Shown in pieces: positions 6,339-12,761 of a stretch of DNA of 12,761 nucleotides (position 1 is the stretch's first letter; the number at the start of each line of letters is the position of its first letter). Location: NCBI GenBank assembly GCA_964505325.1, contig CAZDHT010000154.1:1-12761 (forward strand), written 5' to 3'. The notes beneath the pieces were generated by a model. The model had not been told where the DNA came from. It saw only the letters and a list, made by a program, of their open reading frames with translations, and ran no database searches. This DNA comes from CAZDHT01 sp964505325 (GTDB lineage: Bacteria > Planctomycetota > PUPC01). The position numbers were made by a program, and so were the translations under genes.

Positions 6339-7616
6339 ATGACCCAAGTCGCCCCCCAACTGAACGACATTGCGAACGGAAGCAAGAACCGTCTTTTCCC
6401 CAAGGACGAGGCGGCGCACCGCTGGTATCGGTTTGTGCTGTCCTTCCCGCCGCAACTGGTCCGTGAGTACATCGACCGGTTCCACTTGACACGCAAGAGC
6501 CTTGTGCTGGACCCGTTCTGCGGGACCGGGACGACATTGGTGGAGGCCAAGAAGCAGGGGGTGCGGAGCGTCGGGCTTGAGGCGCATCCGATGCCGGCAT
6601 TTGCCAGCGGCGTGAAGACGGAGTGGAGCCCGGATCCCCGGGGGCTGCTGGAGCACGCCGGCCGGGTTGCGGCCAAGGTCGAGAAGCGGCTGGCCAGTGG
6701 CACGGAGACACTCCGGTCGTTGCCGCCCGAGACGGACAAGTTGCTCCTGAAGGGGTCGATTGGCCCGCTCCCGCTCCACAAGACACTCGCGCTGCTGGAC
6801 GAACTTCGTGGCGAGGCCTCCTCCCTCTACTACAAGCACGAGCGGTTGTCGCTGGCGAATGCTCTGGTCCAGGACATCGGGAACCTGCACTTCGGGCCGG
6901 AGGTGGGCGTCAGCAAGAAGAAGAAGGATGACGCGCCCGTCGTGGCAAGCTGGCTGTCGAACGTGCGAACGATGGCGGAGGACCTGGAGGAGTTGCGGGG
7001 CAAGGAACATGTTCCTTCAACTGTGTGGTGTCACGACTCCCGGCACATGCTCGAGCTGATCCCTGACGGCTCCGTGGACGGCGTCATCACTTCTCCTCCT
7101 TACCCGAACGAGAAGGACTACACCCGCACGACGCGCCTCGAGAGCGTGATATTGGGCCTGATCCACGATCGCAAGGGCCTGCGGCGGTTGAAGCAGGGCC
7201 TGCTCCGGTCGAACACTCGAAACGTTTACAAAGATGACCGTGACGACCGGTGGATCGGCGGGTTCCCGAAGATCAAAAAGATCGCTGAGCAGATCGAACG
7301 GCGACGGATCGCGCTCGGCAAAACGAGCGGGTTCGAGCGACTTTATGCGCGCGTGACCAAGCTCTACTTCGGCGGAATGGCGCAGCACCTGTCCGTCCTG
7401 CGTCGCGCGCTCCGACCGGGCGCAAGGCTCGCATACGTGGTCGGTGACCAGGCATCGTTCCTCCGCGTGATGATCCGCACGGGCCAGTTGCTCGGTGAAA
7501 TCGCCGAGTCGCTCGGCTACGAAGTGGAAGCCCTCGACCTCTTCCGAACGCGCTTCTCCACAACCACCAAGGAGCAATTGCGCGAAGAAGTGCTGGTATT
7601 ACGGTGGCCGGGCTGA
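6339..7616 (+). CDS. Site-specific DNA methyltransferase (probable N4-cytosine type)
   Basis: A 425-residue S-adenosylmethionine-dependent DNA methylase. Motif I is DPFCGTGTT at residues 58-66, followed by the acidic binding-site segment VGLEAHP near 78-84. The catalytic motif IV is TSPPYPNEKDY (251-261). SPPY is most typical of N4-cytosine methylases, though N6-adenine activity cannot be excluded. Motif I precedes motif IV, an alpha- or gamma-like order. Residues about 100-230 form a helical insert that may act as the target-recognition region. Residues 340-370 hold the later strand motifs (LRPGARLAYVVGD). No strong Shine-Dalgarno is visible; the ATG was chosen because the promoter lies just upstream and the frame matches the family's N-terminus. 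It sits 38 bases ahead of the endonuclease gene, whose self-DNA cutting it presumably blocks. Confidence 0.9.
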   Translation: MTQVAPQLNDIANGSKNRLFPKDEAAHRWYRFVLSFPPQLVREYIDRFHLTRKSLVLDPFCGTGTTLVEAKKQGVRSVGLEAHPMPAFASGVKTEWSPDPRGLLEHAGRVAAKVEKRLASGTETLRSLPPETDKLLLKGSIGPLPLHKTLALLDELRGEASSLYYKHERLSLANALVQDIGNLHFGPEVGVSKKKKDDAPVVASWLSNVRTMAEDLEELRGKEHVPSTVWCHDSRHMLELIPDGSVDGVITSPPYPNEKDYTRTTRLESVILGLIHDRKGLRRLKQGLLRSNTRNVYKDDRDDRWIGGFPKIKKIAEQIERRRIALGKTSGFERLYARVTKLYFGGMAQHLSVLRRALRPGARLAYVVGDQASFLRVMIRTGQLLGEIAESLGYEVEALDLFRTRFSTTTKEQLREEVLVLRWPG

Positions 7617-7654
7617 CGCGACGTATAGGCAGGATCAGAACAGGGGGATCACAG

Positions 7655-8461
7655 ATGGCCAAGAAGAAGACCGAGTATCGCGCCATTCTCCGCGAGATAT
7701 TCCGTCGGCACTACAAGAAGGGAGTGACGAAGTTCGTCTTCAGCAGGTCCGAGATAGCATCTGCAGCCAAGGTTCTCGGCATGGAGCTTCCGGCCAATCT
7801 GGGTGATCTGCTCTATTCCTTCCGGTTCCGCGCGAAGTTCCCAAAAGAGATCGTCGACACCGCTCCCAAGGGCAAGGAGTGGATCATCGAGCTGGCCGGG
7901 CGCGGCAAATACCGCTTCCGTCTCGCCAACGCCAGCCGCATTGTCCCGCGACCTGATCTGGTGACCATCAAGGTACCCGATGCGACACCCGAGATCATCG
8001 CCAAGTACGCAATGAATGACGAACAGGCTGTCCTGGCAAAGGTCCGCTACAACCGGCTCATTGACGTCTTTCTCGGAATCACGACCTACTCGCTTCAGAA
8101 TCACCTTCGCACTTCCGTCGCCGGAATGGGACAGATCGAGATCGACGAGATCTATGTCGGCGTGAACCGGCACGGGACCCAGTTCGTTGTGCCGGTTCAG
8201 GCGAAGGCCGGTCGAGACCAGATCGGCTCCGTACAAGCGGCCCAGGATGTTGCGTGCTGCTCGGAGAAGTTCCCGGAACTTATCTGCCGACCCGTTGCTG
8301 CTCAGTTCCTGAAGGGCGACGTGATCGCCTTGTTAGAGCTAACGCGTGACGGCGCTGAGGTGCGCGTGGTGGATGAGCGCCACTACAAACTCGTGCCGGC
8401 AGACGCCGTCACGAAGGCTGACCTGACACGCTACCGGAAGAGCGACCCGTCCGCACCCTGA
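7655..8461 (+). CDS. Probable type II restriction endonuclease, PD-(D/E)XK fold
   Basis: A 268-residue protein downstream of and presumably co-transcribed with the methyltransferase. The ATG at 7655 is preceded by GGGGGA six bases upstream; a GTG at 7604 would overlap the methylase end and lacks such a site. The core motif is EIDEIYVGV near 162-170 followed by PVQAKAGRDQ at 180-189. Asp164 (or Glu165) and Gln182-x-Lys184 fit a PD-(D/E)XK site in which Gln takes the usual acidic position. A conserved GSVQAAQD helix follows at 191-198. The N-terminal part (about 1-70) is basic and helix-rich (REIFRRHYKKG, SRSEIASAAKVLG), as in a winged-helix DNA-reading domain. No signal or membrane segments. 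The role rests on the motif plus the methylase neighbour; the cut site is unknown. Its last 31 bases overlap the 3' end of the opposing isomerase gene. Confidence 0.78.
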   Translation: MAKKKTEYRAILREIFRRHYKKGVTKFVFSRSEIASAAKVLGMELPANLGDLLYSFRFRAKFPKEIVDTAPKGKEWIIELAGRGKYRFRLANASRIVPRPDLVTIKVPDATPEIIAKYAMNDEQAVLAKVRYNRLIDVFLGITTYSLQNHLRTSVAGMGQIEIDEIYVGVNRHGTQFVVPVQAKAGRDQIGSVQAAQDVACCSEKFPELICRPVAAQFLKGDVIALLELTRDGAEVRVVDERHYKLVPADAVTKADLTRYRKSDPSAP

Positions 8462-9321
8462 CCACACCTCTCGCTGATTACTGATCCTCCCAGCGCGGCG
8501 GCCAACTCACGGCGGTAGTAGCCGACCACGTAGCTGGAGAGCCGCTGGCTGATGGTGTTCTGCTCGGTATCGACGTCGGGCAGGTCGGCGTAGGCTTGTT
8601 CCTGCTCCTCGGGGCTGAGATAGTTGGGCAGGTGCGATTCGATGGTGATGATGCCGTCGTAGTTCCGCCGCTTGAGATCGTCGGCGAACTCGGTCCAACT
8701 GATCATGTCGTCGCCGGGCGGTGTGCCGTCGCCGGTGACGGGGTCGCGGGCGCGGTTGATGCCGGAGATGTGGAAGTTGACGGCGCGGTCGCCGATCTGG
8801 CGCATGAAGTCGGCGTGTGTGTGGCCGAGCGTCTCGGGCTTGCACGCGTGCTTGACGTCGAGCGTCAGCTTCAGGTCCGGCGCCGCCTCGAAGAGCCGGG
8901 CGAACGGAGCGACCGTCTGCTTCGAGCCGTTCTCGAGTGTGGGGACGACGCCCAGCTCGAGGCAGCGGTCGACGTAGGCCCGCACCTTCGCCACCTGGCC
9001 GTCGAAGTCCTCGTCGAGATCGCCCTTGGGGCAGTGGATGACGGCCAGCCCGGCGCCGAGGTCCGCCGCCGTCCGGCACACGTCCATCGCGACGTCGAGC
9101 CCGCCCCACGCGTGGAGCGAGCCAACGCGGACGCCGCATCTGTCGGCCGCGTTCCGCACCTGCTCCAGCGCCGGGCGGGACTCGTGGCAGCGCGCGGCGT
9201 CGTCCTTTGATACCTCGATACACGTGATGCCGAGGCCGTTCAGCCACGCGAGCTGCGCCTCGCACAGCAGCTCGTCCGCGGGAAACACCACCGTGCTGAT
9301 GCTCAGGGTTGCTCCGGCCAT
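8431..9321 (-). CDS. Sugar phosphate isomerase/epimerase family TIM barrel
   Basis: A 296-residue cytoplasmic enzyme of the xylose-isomerase-like TIM barrel superfamily, expected to interconvert a sugar or polyol (phosphate). The metal-binding set is recognisable: Glu130 (PTLENG), Asp155 with His158 (LTLDVKHA), His184 (NFHISG) and Glu228 (IITIESH). The strand motifs GITCIEVSKDD (31-41) and GSLHAWGG (67-74) match the barrel's first two strands. The ATG is at 9319-9321 with GAGAGGA eleven bases upstream, and a promoter lies at 9390-9418. The C-terminal QGADGSLFR and stop are written over the antisense of the endonuclease tail, so the last residues may be a replacement of the ancestral end. The substrate cannot be read from the sequence; related planctomycete proteins occur in sugar and inositol catabolism. 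Confidence 0.88.
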   Translation of the reverse strand: MAGATLSISTVVFPADELLCEAQLAWLNGLGITCIEVSKDDAARCHESRPALEQVRNAADRCGVRVGSLHAWGGLDVAMDVCRTAADLGAGLAVIHCPKGDLDEDFDGQVAKVRAYVDRCLELGVVPTLENGSKQTVAPFARLFEAAPDLKLTLDVKHACKPETLGHTHADFMRQIGDRAVNFHISGINRARDPVTGDGTPPGDDMISWTEFADDLKRRNYDGIITIESHLPNYLSPEEQEQAYADLPDVDTEQNTISQRLSSYVVGYYRRELAAALGGSVISERCGQGADGSLFR

Positions 9322-9389
9322 ACCGTTCGTCGTCCTCTCGACAAGGGCCGCTGTTCTTCGGATCCCTTAGCGTCGTGCGTTGGGCCGTA

Positions 9390-9418
9390 ATGTTACCAGC
9401 AAACCGCTGGAGAGGCAA
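9390..9418 (-). promoter_or_regulatory. Candidate promoter for the sugar isomerase/epimerase
   Basis: On the minus strand TTGCCT (9413-9418) and TAACAT (9390-9395) are spaced by 17 bases. The start would be near 9383, giving a leader of about 60 bases. The -35 box lies directly next to the left end of the tandem repeat array. Confidence 0.4.
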
Positions 9419-9432
9419 CCCGCCTGCGCAGC

Positions 9433-9532
9433 NNNNNNNNNNNNNNNNNNNNNNNNNNNNNNNNNNNNNNNNNNNNNNNNNNNNNNNNNNNNNNNNNNNN
9501 NNNNNNNNNNNNNNNNNNNNNNNNNNNNNNNN
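9433..9532. other. Assembly gap (100 N) inside a tandem repeat array
   Basis: Exactly 100 N, a standard scaffolding placeholder. The eleven bases before it (GCCTGCGCAGC, 9422-9432) equal positions 94-104 of the 130-bp repeat unit, and the base after it is position 1 of the next unit. The true missing length is therefore likely 26 bases plus a multiple of 130. Confidence 0.9.
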
Positions 9533-9777
9533 TTCGGTGATGCGCCAGGGGCGCCAGGAAGTGGTACTTTTTTGGAACAGGTGTCGTTAAAAAGTACCAC
9601 TTGGTCCGCTATTTGTGAGCCCTTTGCCTGCGCAGCGGCCTGTCTGCGCCGGCTTCACTCGCTTCGGTGATGCGCCAGGGGCGCCAGGAAGTGGTACTTT
9701 TTTGGAACAGGTGTCGTCAAAAAGTACCACTTGATGCGCTATTTGTGAGCCCTTTGCCTGCGCAGCGGCCTGTCTGC
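9533..9777 (+). repeat. Tandem repeat with a 130-bp period (two copies visible)
   Basis: Positions 9533-9647 and 9663-9777 match over 115 bases with three differences, all inside or just after the second hairpin arm region. The first copy carries a further 15 bases before the second begins, giving the 130-bp period. Each unit holds a GCGCC/GGCGC mini-hairpin (9542-9554 in copy 1), a large inverted repeat, and a CTGCGCAG palindrome. A third partial copy precedes the gap. There are no spacers, so this is not a CRISPR array, and no transposase is nearby. Confidence 0.9.
9559..9602. repeat. Perfect 14-bp inverted repeat (copy 1; copy 2 at 9689-9732)
   Basis: The arm AAGTGGTACTTTTT (9559-9572) is exactly complementary to AAAAAGTACCACTT (9589-9602), with a 16-base loop. 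The second unit has the same arms 130 bases later. One of the three differences between the units lies in the loop and two lie just outside the right arm, so the arms themselves are unchanged. The T-run at the loop side of the left arm is not where a Rho-independent terminator would need it, so I read this as a structural or mobile-repeat signature, with a small RNA also possible. Confidence 0.85.
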
Positions 9778-9876
9778 CCAGCAGTGGTCCGGGAAGGCGA
9801 GCAACGGTTTGGCCTCCGCTTCCGACACATTGTGGCTGCACGCTGCGCGGCGGCGGCGCCGGGGCCGGTTTTTTCC

Positions 9877-9905
9877 TTGACCACCCCGTCCGGGTGCCGA
9901 GAATA
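9877..9905 (+). promoter_or_regulatory. Weak candidate promoter upstream of the PilZ gene
   Basis: TTGACC (9877-9882) is a near-consensus -35. After 17 bases comes AGAATA (9900-9905), a poor -10. It would start transcription near 9912, 50 bases before the PilZ ATG. The rest of 9778-9961 shows only a GC-rich run followed by six T at 9869-9874, and no gene. Confidence 0.3.
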
Positions 9906-9961
9906 GTGTGGTCGTCTGAAGACTATGCTCTTGCCAACGGCGGTCGATTCACGGAGGTCAC

Positions 9962-10252
9962 ATGAGCACGCAGGACGAACGCAGGCAGTGGCAGCGCCGC
10001 TTGCTGGATGCCACCATCCTCTTCAAACCGGTCGAAGGCCCCGGCGGCCCGTTCCGCTCCGCCACGATGCGCGACATCTCCGACGGCGGCGTGGCGTTCG
10101 ATACCGACGACCCGCCGACCGAGGGAGTGGTCATTGACATGTTCTTCAAGGAACACGACAACGCCGCAGACCAGCGGGTCCGCGGGCGCGTGGTCTGGCT
10201 GCGGCCCGCGAGACCCGGCATGTACAGCGTCGGCGTCAGCTTCGCCGCCTGA
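9962..10252 (+). CDS. PilZ domain protein (probable cyclic-di-GMP receptor)
   Basis: A 96-residue single-domain protein. It carries both halves of the c-di-GMP binding signature: an RxxxR box (R8-QWQ-R12) and a DxSxxG box (D38-I-S40-DG-G43). These are followed by the beta-barrel strands ending RGRVVWLRP and YSVGVSF, typical of PilZ. The length equals a bare PilZ domain, so it probably acts by binding a partner protein. GGAGGT (9953-9958) sits close to the ATG. There is no signal or membrane segment, so it is cytoplasmic. The secreted-protein gene begins 44 bases after its stop on the same strand, which suggests one transcript. A link between c-di-GMP and that exported protein is inference only. 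Confidence 0.9.
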   Translation: MSTQDERRQWQRRLLDATILFKPVEGPGGPFRSATMRDISDGGVAFDTDDPPTEGVVIDMFFKEHDNAADQRVRGRVVWLRPARPGMYSVGVSFAA

Positions 10253-10296
10253 TCAGCTCTGATCCAACCGGCCTGCCCTGGAAGGGCGATTCCATC

Positions 10297-11673
10297 ATGC
10301 GTGCGAGAAGTCTGCTCGCGCTGCTTCTGCTTCACGTGCCGGCCGCCGCTGCGCACGGGGCCGACGCGCTTCGCCCCACCCGACTCGCCAACGCCGGGGC
10401 CGTTCGGAAGGGTCGGGTCATCGCGCTCGAAAAGGCGGGAGGCGCCTACCGCGCCGTCGGCCTGTGGAGCGAGAAGTACGACCTGCCCGGTCGAACGAAG
10501 GTCAGGGCCGTTCGCCTGGCCGGCGTCAAGCTGGCCCACGGCGCGAAGTGCGACATCATCACCCAGGTGAGATACGCCGCCGAGGCGGGCAAGTGGACGG
10601 AGTGGACGCCGGCGAACATCCTGTCCAACGGCGACTTCCGCGCCGGCGCGCCGAAGGGCTGCAGGCTGATCGGTGCGGGAGGCCCGGCCGGGGTCCGGCG
10701 ATTTGTGTCGGCGCCGATGGTGAAGACGGGGGAGCCGATTCCGCTCTGGCGCGCGGTGGCGACGCCGGGCGCGGAGGTCACGTTCGCGGCGTCCGTCTTC
10801 TCGGAGACGCCCAAGGACGAACGCGCTGCGCCCCGGCCGCCGGAGGCGGAACTCGGCGTTGGAGCCGGTTTCAATGATGCGGCCGGAAAGCTCCGAGCGA
10901 GGACCACGATGAAGACGTGGGACCCGGGCGCGAAATCATGGCGCCGCCTGGCCGCCGGGATGTCGGTGCCGAGAAGCGCCCGGACGTTCGACGGGCGCGC
11001 CGAGTACGCCGTCGGCCGGAACGTCCGCCCCGACGGATCGTCGGTGTGGGTGGCGGGCGGCACCCTGACGTTCGAGGACCCGGCGGCGCAGCGAAGGGCG
11101 CTCGTGCGCGCCGATTTCTCGAACACCGCGAACTGGGCGGCGCGGGGCGCGCCCATCCAGTGGACCGGCGGTGATCGGCCTGCCGCGTCGCTGGTGTTGA
11201 ACGACGCCCACAGCGCATCCGGCGCCGCTTCCCGCAGTGCCGCGCGGTTCAAGCATCGGGGCTGGGCCGAGGTCCGCGCGGCCGTCTCACTCCAGAACGC
11301 CTCGGCGGCGGTCACCGTGCTGTTTCTCGACGCCGCCGGTAAGCCTGTCACGTGCAGCCACTCACTTCGCTGCGACGCCGAGGACGGCACGTATCGCATC
11401 TGGGGGCGCGGCGCCGTTCCTGCCAAGGCGGTGGCGGCCCGCCTGATGTTCGGCGCCGCCCGCAGAGAAGCCAAGGCAGGCGAGGCAACGTTTCACTCCA
11501 TCGAACTGGCCGCGTGCGATCCGGTGCCGGCGTTCCGTCCGCGCCCGCCGGCGGACGCGATCCGATTCCCCCGGCCCGTTCAGGCCGCGCAGCTCGAGAT
11601 CCGCTCGTTCCTGCTGACTGCCGATCCCAAGCTCTCCCCGTCGTTCGCCGGTTACATCATCGAGACGGAGTGA
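10297..11673 (+). CDS. Secreted protein with two sandwich-like modules nested in a split domain
   Basis: A 458-residue exported protein of unknown function. Residues 1-22 form a signal peptide (MRAR, then a Leu-rich core, then AAAAHG). GAAGGG lies ten bases before the ATG. Three parts can be seen in the mature chain. Residues about 26-105 hold strands such as TKVRAVRLAGVKL and TQVRYAAEAGKWTEWTP. Two modules follow, each opening with a similar DF segment (SNGDFRAGAP at 110-119; VRADFSNTANW at 270-280). Their content resembles jelly-roll carbohydrate-binding modules: Trp/Ser-rich, with W-ARGAPIQWTGG and GTYRIWGRG. Finally, residues about 428-458 (AQLEIRSFLLTADPKLSPSF) look like the closing strands of the first part. 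No catalytic residues are recognisable. It could be a surface glycan-binding or adhesion protein; I do not recognise a named family. Confidence 0.8.
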   Translation: MRARSLLALLLLHVPAAAAHGADALRPTRLANAGAVRKGRVIALEKAGGAYRAVGLWSEKYDLPGRTKVRAVRLAGVKLAHGAKCDIITQVRYAAEAGKWTEWTPANILSNGDFRAGAPKGCRLIGAGGPAGVRRFVSAPMVKTGEPIPLWRAVATPGAEVTFAASVFSETPKDERAAPRPPEAELGVGAGFNDAAGKLRARTTMKTWDPGAKSWRRLAAGMSVPRSARTFDGRAEYAVGRNVRPDGSSVWVAGGTLTFEDPAAQRRALVRADFSNTANWAARGAPIQWTGGDRPAASLVLNDAHSASGAASRSAARFKHRGWAEVRAAVSLQNASAAVTVLFLDAAGKPVTCSHSLRCDAEDGTYRIWGRGAVPAKAVAARLMFGAARREAKAGEATFHSIELAACDPVPAFRPRPPADAIRFPRPVQAAQLEIRSFLLTADPKLSPSFAGYIIETE

Positions 11674-11733
11674 GTAACTCCCCAGGCGCTGCATCGAATC
11701 CCCGCAGAGGAGAGGAGTCTTGGAAACAAGGGC

Positions 11734-11757
11734 GGGGCAGACGTTTCCGCCTGCCCC
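11734..11757. terminator. Possible bidirectional hairpin between convergent genes
   Basis: GGGGCAG (11734-11740) and CTGCCCC (11751-11757) form a 7-bp GC stem with a 10-base loop. It lies in the 107-base space between the stops of two convergent genes, where a terminator is expected. There is no T-run on either side, so it is not a standard Rho-independent terminator. Confidence 0.35.
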
Positions 11758-11780
11758 CTGCCCTGTCGATCGATATCCCC

Positions 11781-12761
11781 CTACCTCTGCGCCAGGGTCA
11801 GCTCCGTGGCGCCGGCCAGGTTGTTGACCAGGACGATCACGGCCCCGTTGAGCGGCTGCTTGCCGAGGATGTCGCGGGCGTTGGCGCGGAACGTGTCCCA
11901 GGTGTCGCCGCCCAGGCGCCGCGCCGCCAGCGCCGCGAGGACGACCATGTCGTTGCCGCGCAGGCGCTCGTCGAACAGCGCCTGCACCGCCTTGGTGTCC
12001 ACGTCCTTGGGAGGCAGAAGCAACGCGCGGGCCAGCACGCGGAGACCGGCGAGCGGGTCCTTGTCCTTGGCCGTAATGAGCGCTTGGCGTCCCTTCCAGA
12101 ACTCGGGCGCGATCTTGGGGTCTTTGAACATCCCGGCGGCGTCCGCGGCCATCGCCACGTAGAGGGCCTTCACGAACGTCGCACCGTCCTGCTTCGCCGA
12201 TGCGTCGGCCAGCGCCTTGCGGACCGCATCACTGCTTGCGCGGAAGCTCTTCCACACCAGCGCCAGTAGCTCGCGGTTGTTCGGCAGCAGCTTGGCGCTC
12301 TGCCCGATGACCCAGGCCGAGCGGATGGCGGTGAACGAGCCCTTGTCGAGCAGCTCGGCGCACTTCGGATCGGCCCACGCGGCCTGGAGCTCGGTCAGGC
12401 TCTCGAGGTTGATCCGGCCGTCCAGGGCCGCCGCGAGCAGGCTCCAGCCGTGTCGGCTCATCACACCGGCGACCCGCGCCCGACCCAGCGCCGCCAGCCA
12501 CTTCTCGTGCGCGGCCTTCCGGGCCGCGTAGCGGGTGGACGCCGCCTTGTGCACCTTGGCGGCCGCGCCGATGAGCTTCGGCTTCGGGTCCGCCAGGTCC
12601 GCCAGCAGCCTGGCGACGGCGTCGTGAACCTTCGCGTCGGCAAAGACGAGCACCTGCCCCGGCGCATACCACAGCGCGGACGGCGCGGCCGTCTTCACCG
12701 CCGCCAGGAACTCATCGCCAGCCTGCTTCGCCAGCTTGTTCCGGTCGCGCCAGTTCTTGCC
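11781..12761 (-). CDS. Helix-rich protein of unknown function, N-terminus beyond the right edge
   Basis: The frame is open from the right edge to a stop at 11781-11783 (326 residues visible). A GTG at 12698 would be possible but is not needed: the in-frame upstream codons (beginning GKNWRDRNKLAKQ) read as ordinary protein up to the edge, so I treat it as 5'-partial. Near the visible start, SALWYAPGQVLVFADAKVHDAVARLLADL looks like the short beta-alpha unit that recurs in planctomycete exported proteins (a strand ending in LVF/LVV, then a helix of the VH-xVxxLL type). The rest is almost entirely amphipathic helices rich in Ala, Lys and Asp, with no cysteine pairs, no catalytic motif and one lone cysteine near the middle (DPKCAELL). 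Signal peptide status cannot be judged. I do not recognise a family. Confidence 0.75.
   Translation of the reverse strand, partial: GKNWRDRNKLAKQAGDEFLAAVKTAAPSALWYAPGQVLVFADAKVHDAVARLLADLADPKPKLIGAAAKVHKAASTRYAARKAAHEKWLAALGRARVAGVMSRHGWSLLAAALDGRINLESLTELQAAWADPKCAELLDKGSFTAIRSAWVIGQSAKLLPNNRELLALVWKSFRASSDAVRKALADASAKQDGATFVKALYVAMAADAAGMFKDPKIAPEFWKGRQALITAKDKDPLAGLRVLARALLLPPKDVDTKAVQALFDERLRGNDMVVLAALAARRLGGDTWDTFRANARDILGKQPLNGAVIVLVNNLAGATELTLAQR

Noticed and set aside
6300..7010. Minus-strand frames opposite the methyltransferase
   Set aside because: The plus strand carries both catalytic methylase motifs in one frame; these are shadows.
9309..9600. Open frames crossing the N run
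   Set aside because: They exist only because N codons do not create stops; the sequence there is unknown.
9533..9777. CRISPR array
   Set aside because: Units are contiguous and 130 bp long with no unique spacers and no cas genes.
9533..9777. Insertion sequence
   Set aside because: Inverted arms are present but there is no transposase and no visible target duplication; at most a non-autonomous repeat.
9855..9876. GC-rich run plus six T as a Rho-independent terminator
   Set aside because: The only symmetric stem (CCGG/CCGG) leaves a two-base loop, which cannot form a proper hairpin.
11352..12269. Plus-strand 305-codon frame spanning two convergent genes
   Set aside because: It runs across the stop of one gene, the intergenic hairpin and the antisense of another; Arg/Gly-rich with no domain.

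Overview
This is a GC-rich chromosomal scaffold piece with one exactly 100-base run of N. It probably comes from a metagenome-assembled genome of a Planctomycetota or related PVC-type bacterium. The clues are the gene types: secreted multi-domain proteins with carbohydrate-binding-like modules, a PHP-like/HEAT/CBM9-like fusion, a sugar-phosphate isomerase/epimerase TIM barrel, an acetyl-xylan-esterase-like hydrolase, a lone PilZ protein and a hexanucleotide microsatellite. No rRNA or phylogenetic marker is present, so the assignment is inference.

Layout. The left edge holds the N-terminal part of a secreted protein (1-400, minus). A gene-poor stretch of about 870 bases follows and contains a TAAGAG-type hexamer repeat. 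Next comes a zinc-ribbon protein (1357-2154, plus) behind a good sigma70-type promoter. It converges on a long minus-strand gene (2184-4571) encoding a secreted PHP-like + HEAT + CBM9-like protein whose PHP metal ligands are gone. An alpha/beta hydrolase lies upstream on the same strand (4768-5802). Each of these two minus-strand genes has its own candidate promoter. A 62-codon remnant of an aldo/keto reductase (5985-6173, minus) keeps its promoter and start but has lost the rest of the enzyme.

The middle (6271-8461, plus) is a compact restriction-modification pair: a DNA methyltransferase with DPFCGTGTT and TSPPY motifs, then, 38 bases downstream, a PD-(D/E)XK-type endonuclease. The endonuclease gene overlaps the convergent sugar isomerase/epimerase gene (8431-9321, minus) tail to tail by 31 bases.

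From 9422 to 9777 there is a tandem array of a 130-bp unit carrying a perfect 14-bp inverted repeat. The assembly gap lies inside this array. The right part holds a PilZ domain protein (9962-10252), probably co-transcribed with a secreted two-module protein (10297-11673). A convergent helix-rich protein (11781 to the right edge, minus) is cut by the window.

How it fits together: most genes look like a polysaccharide/sugar-handling accessory neighbourhood (hydrolase, isomerase, reductase remnant, CBM9-like and other secreted binding modules), with an RM cassette inserted or retained among them. I see no wholly new multi-gene system. The best leads are the pseudo-PHP fusion protein, the palindromic tandem repeat and the RM endonuclease.
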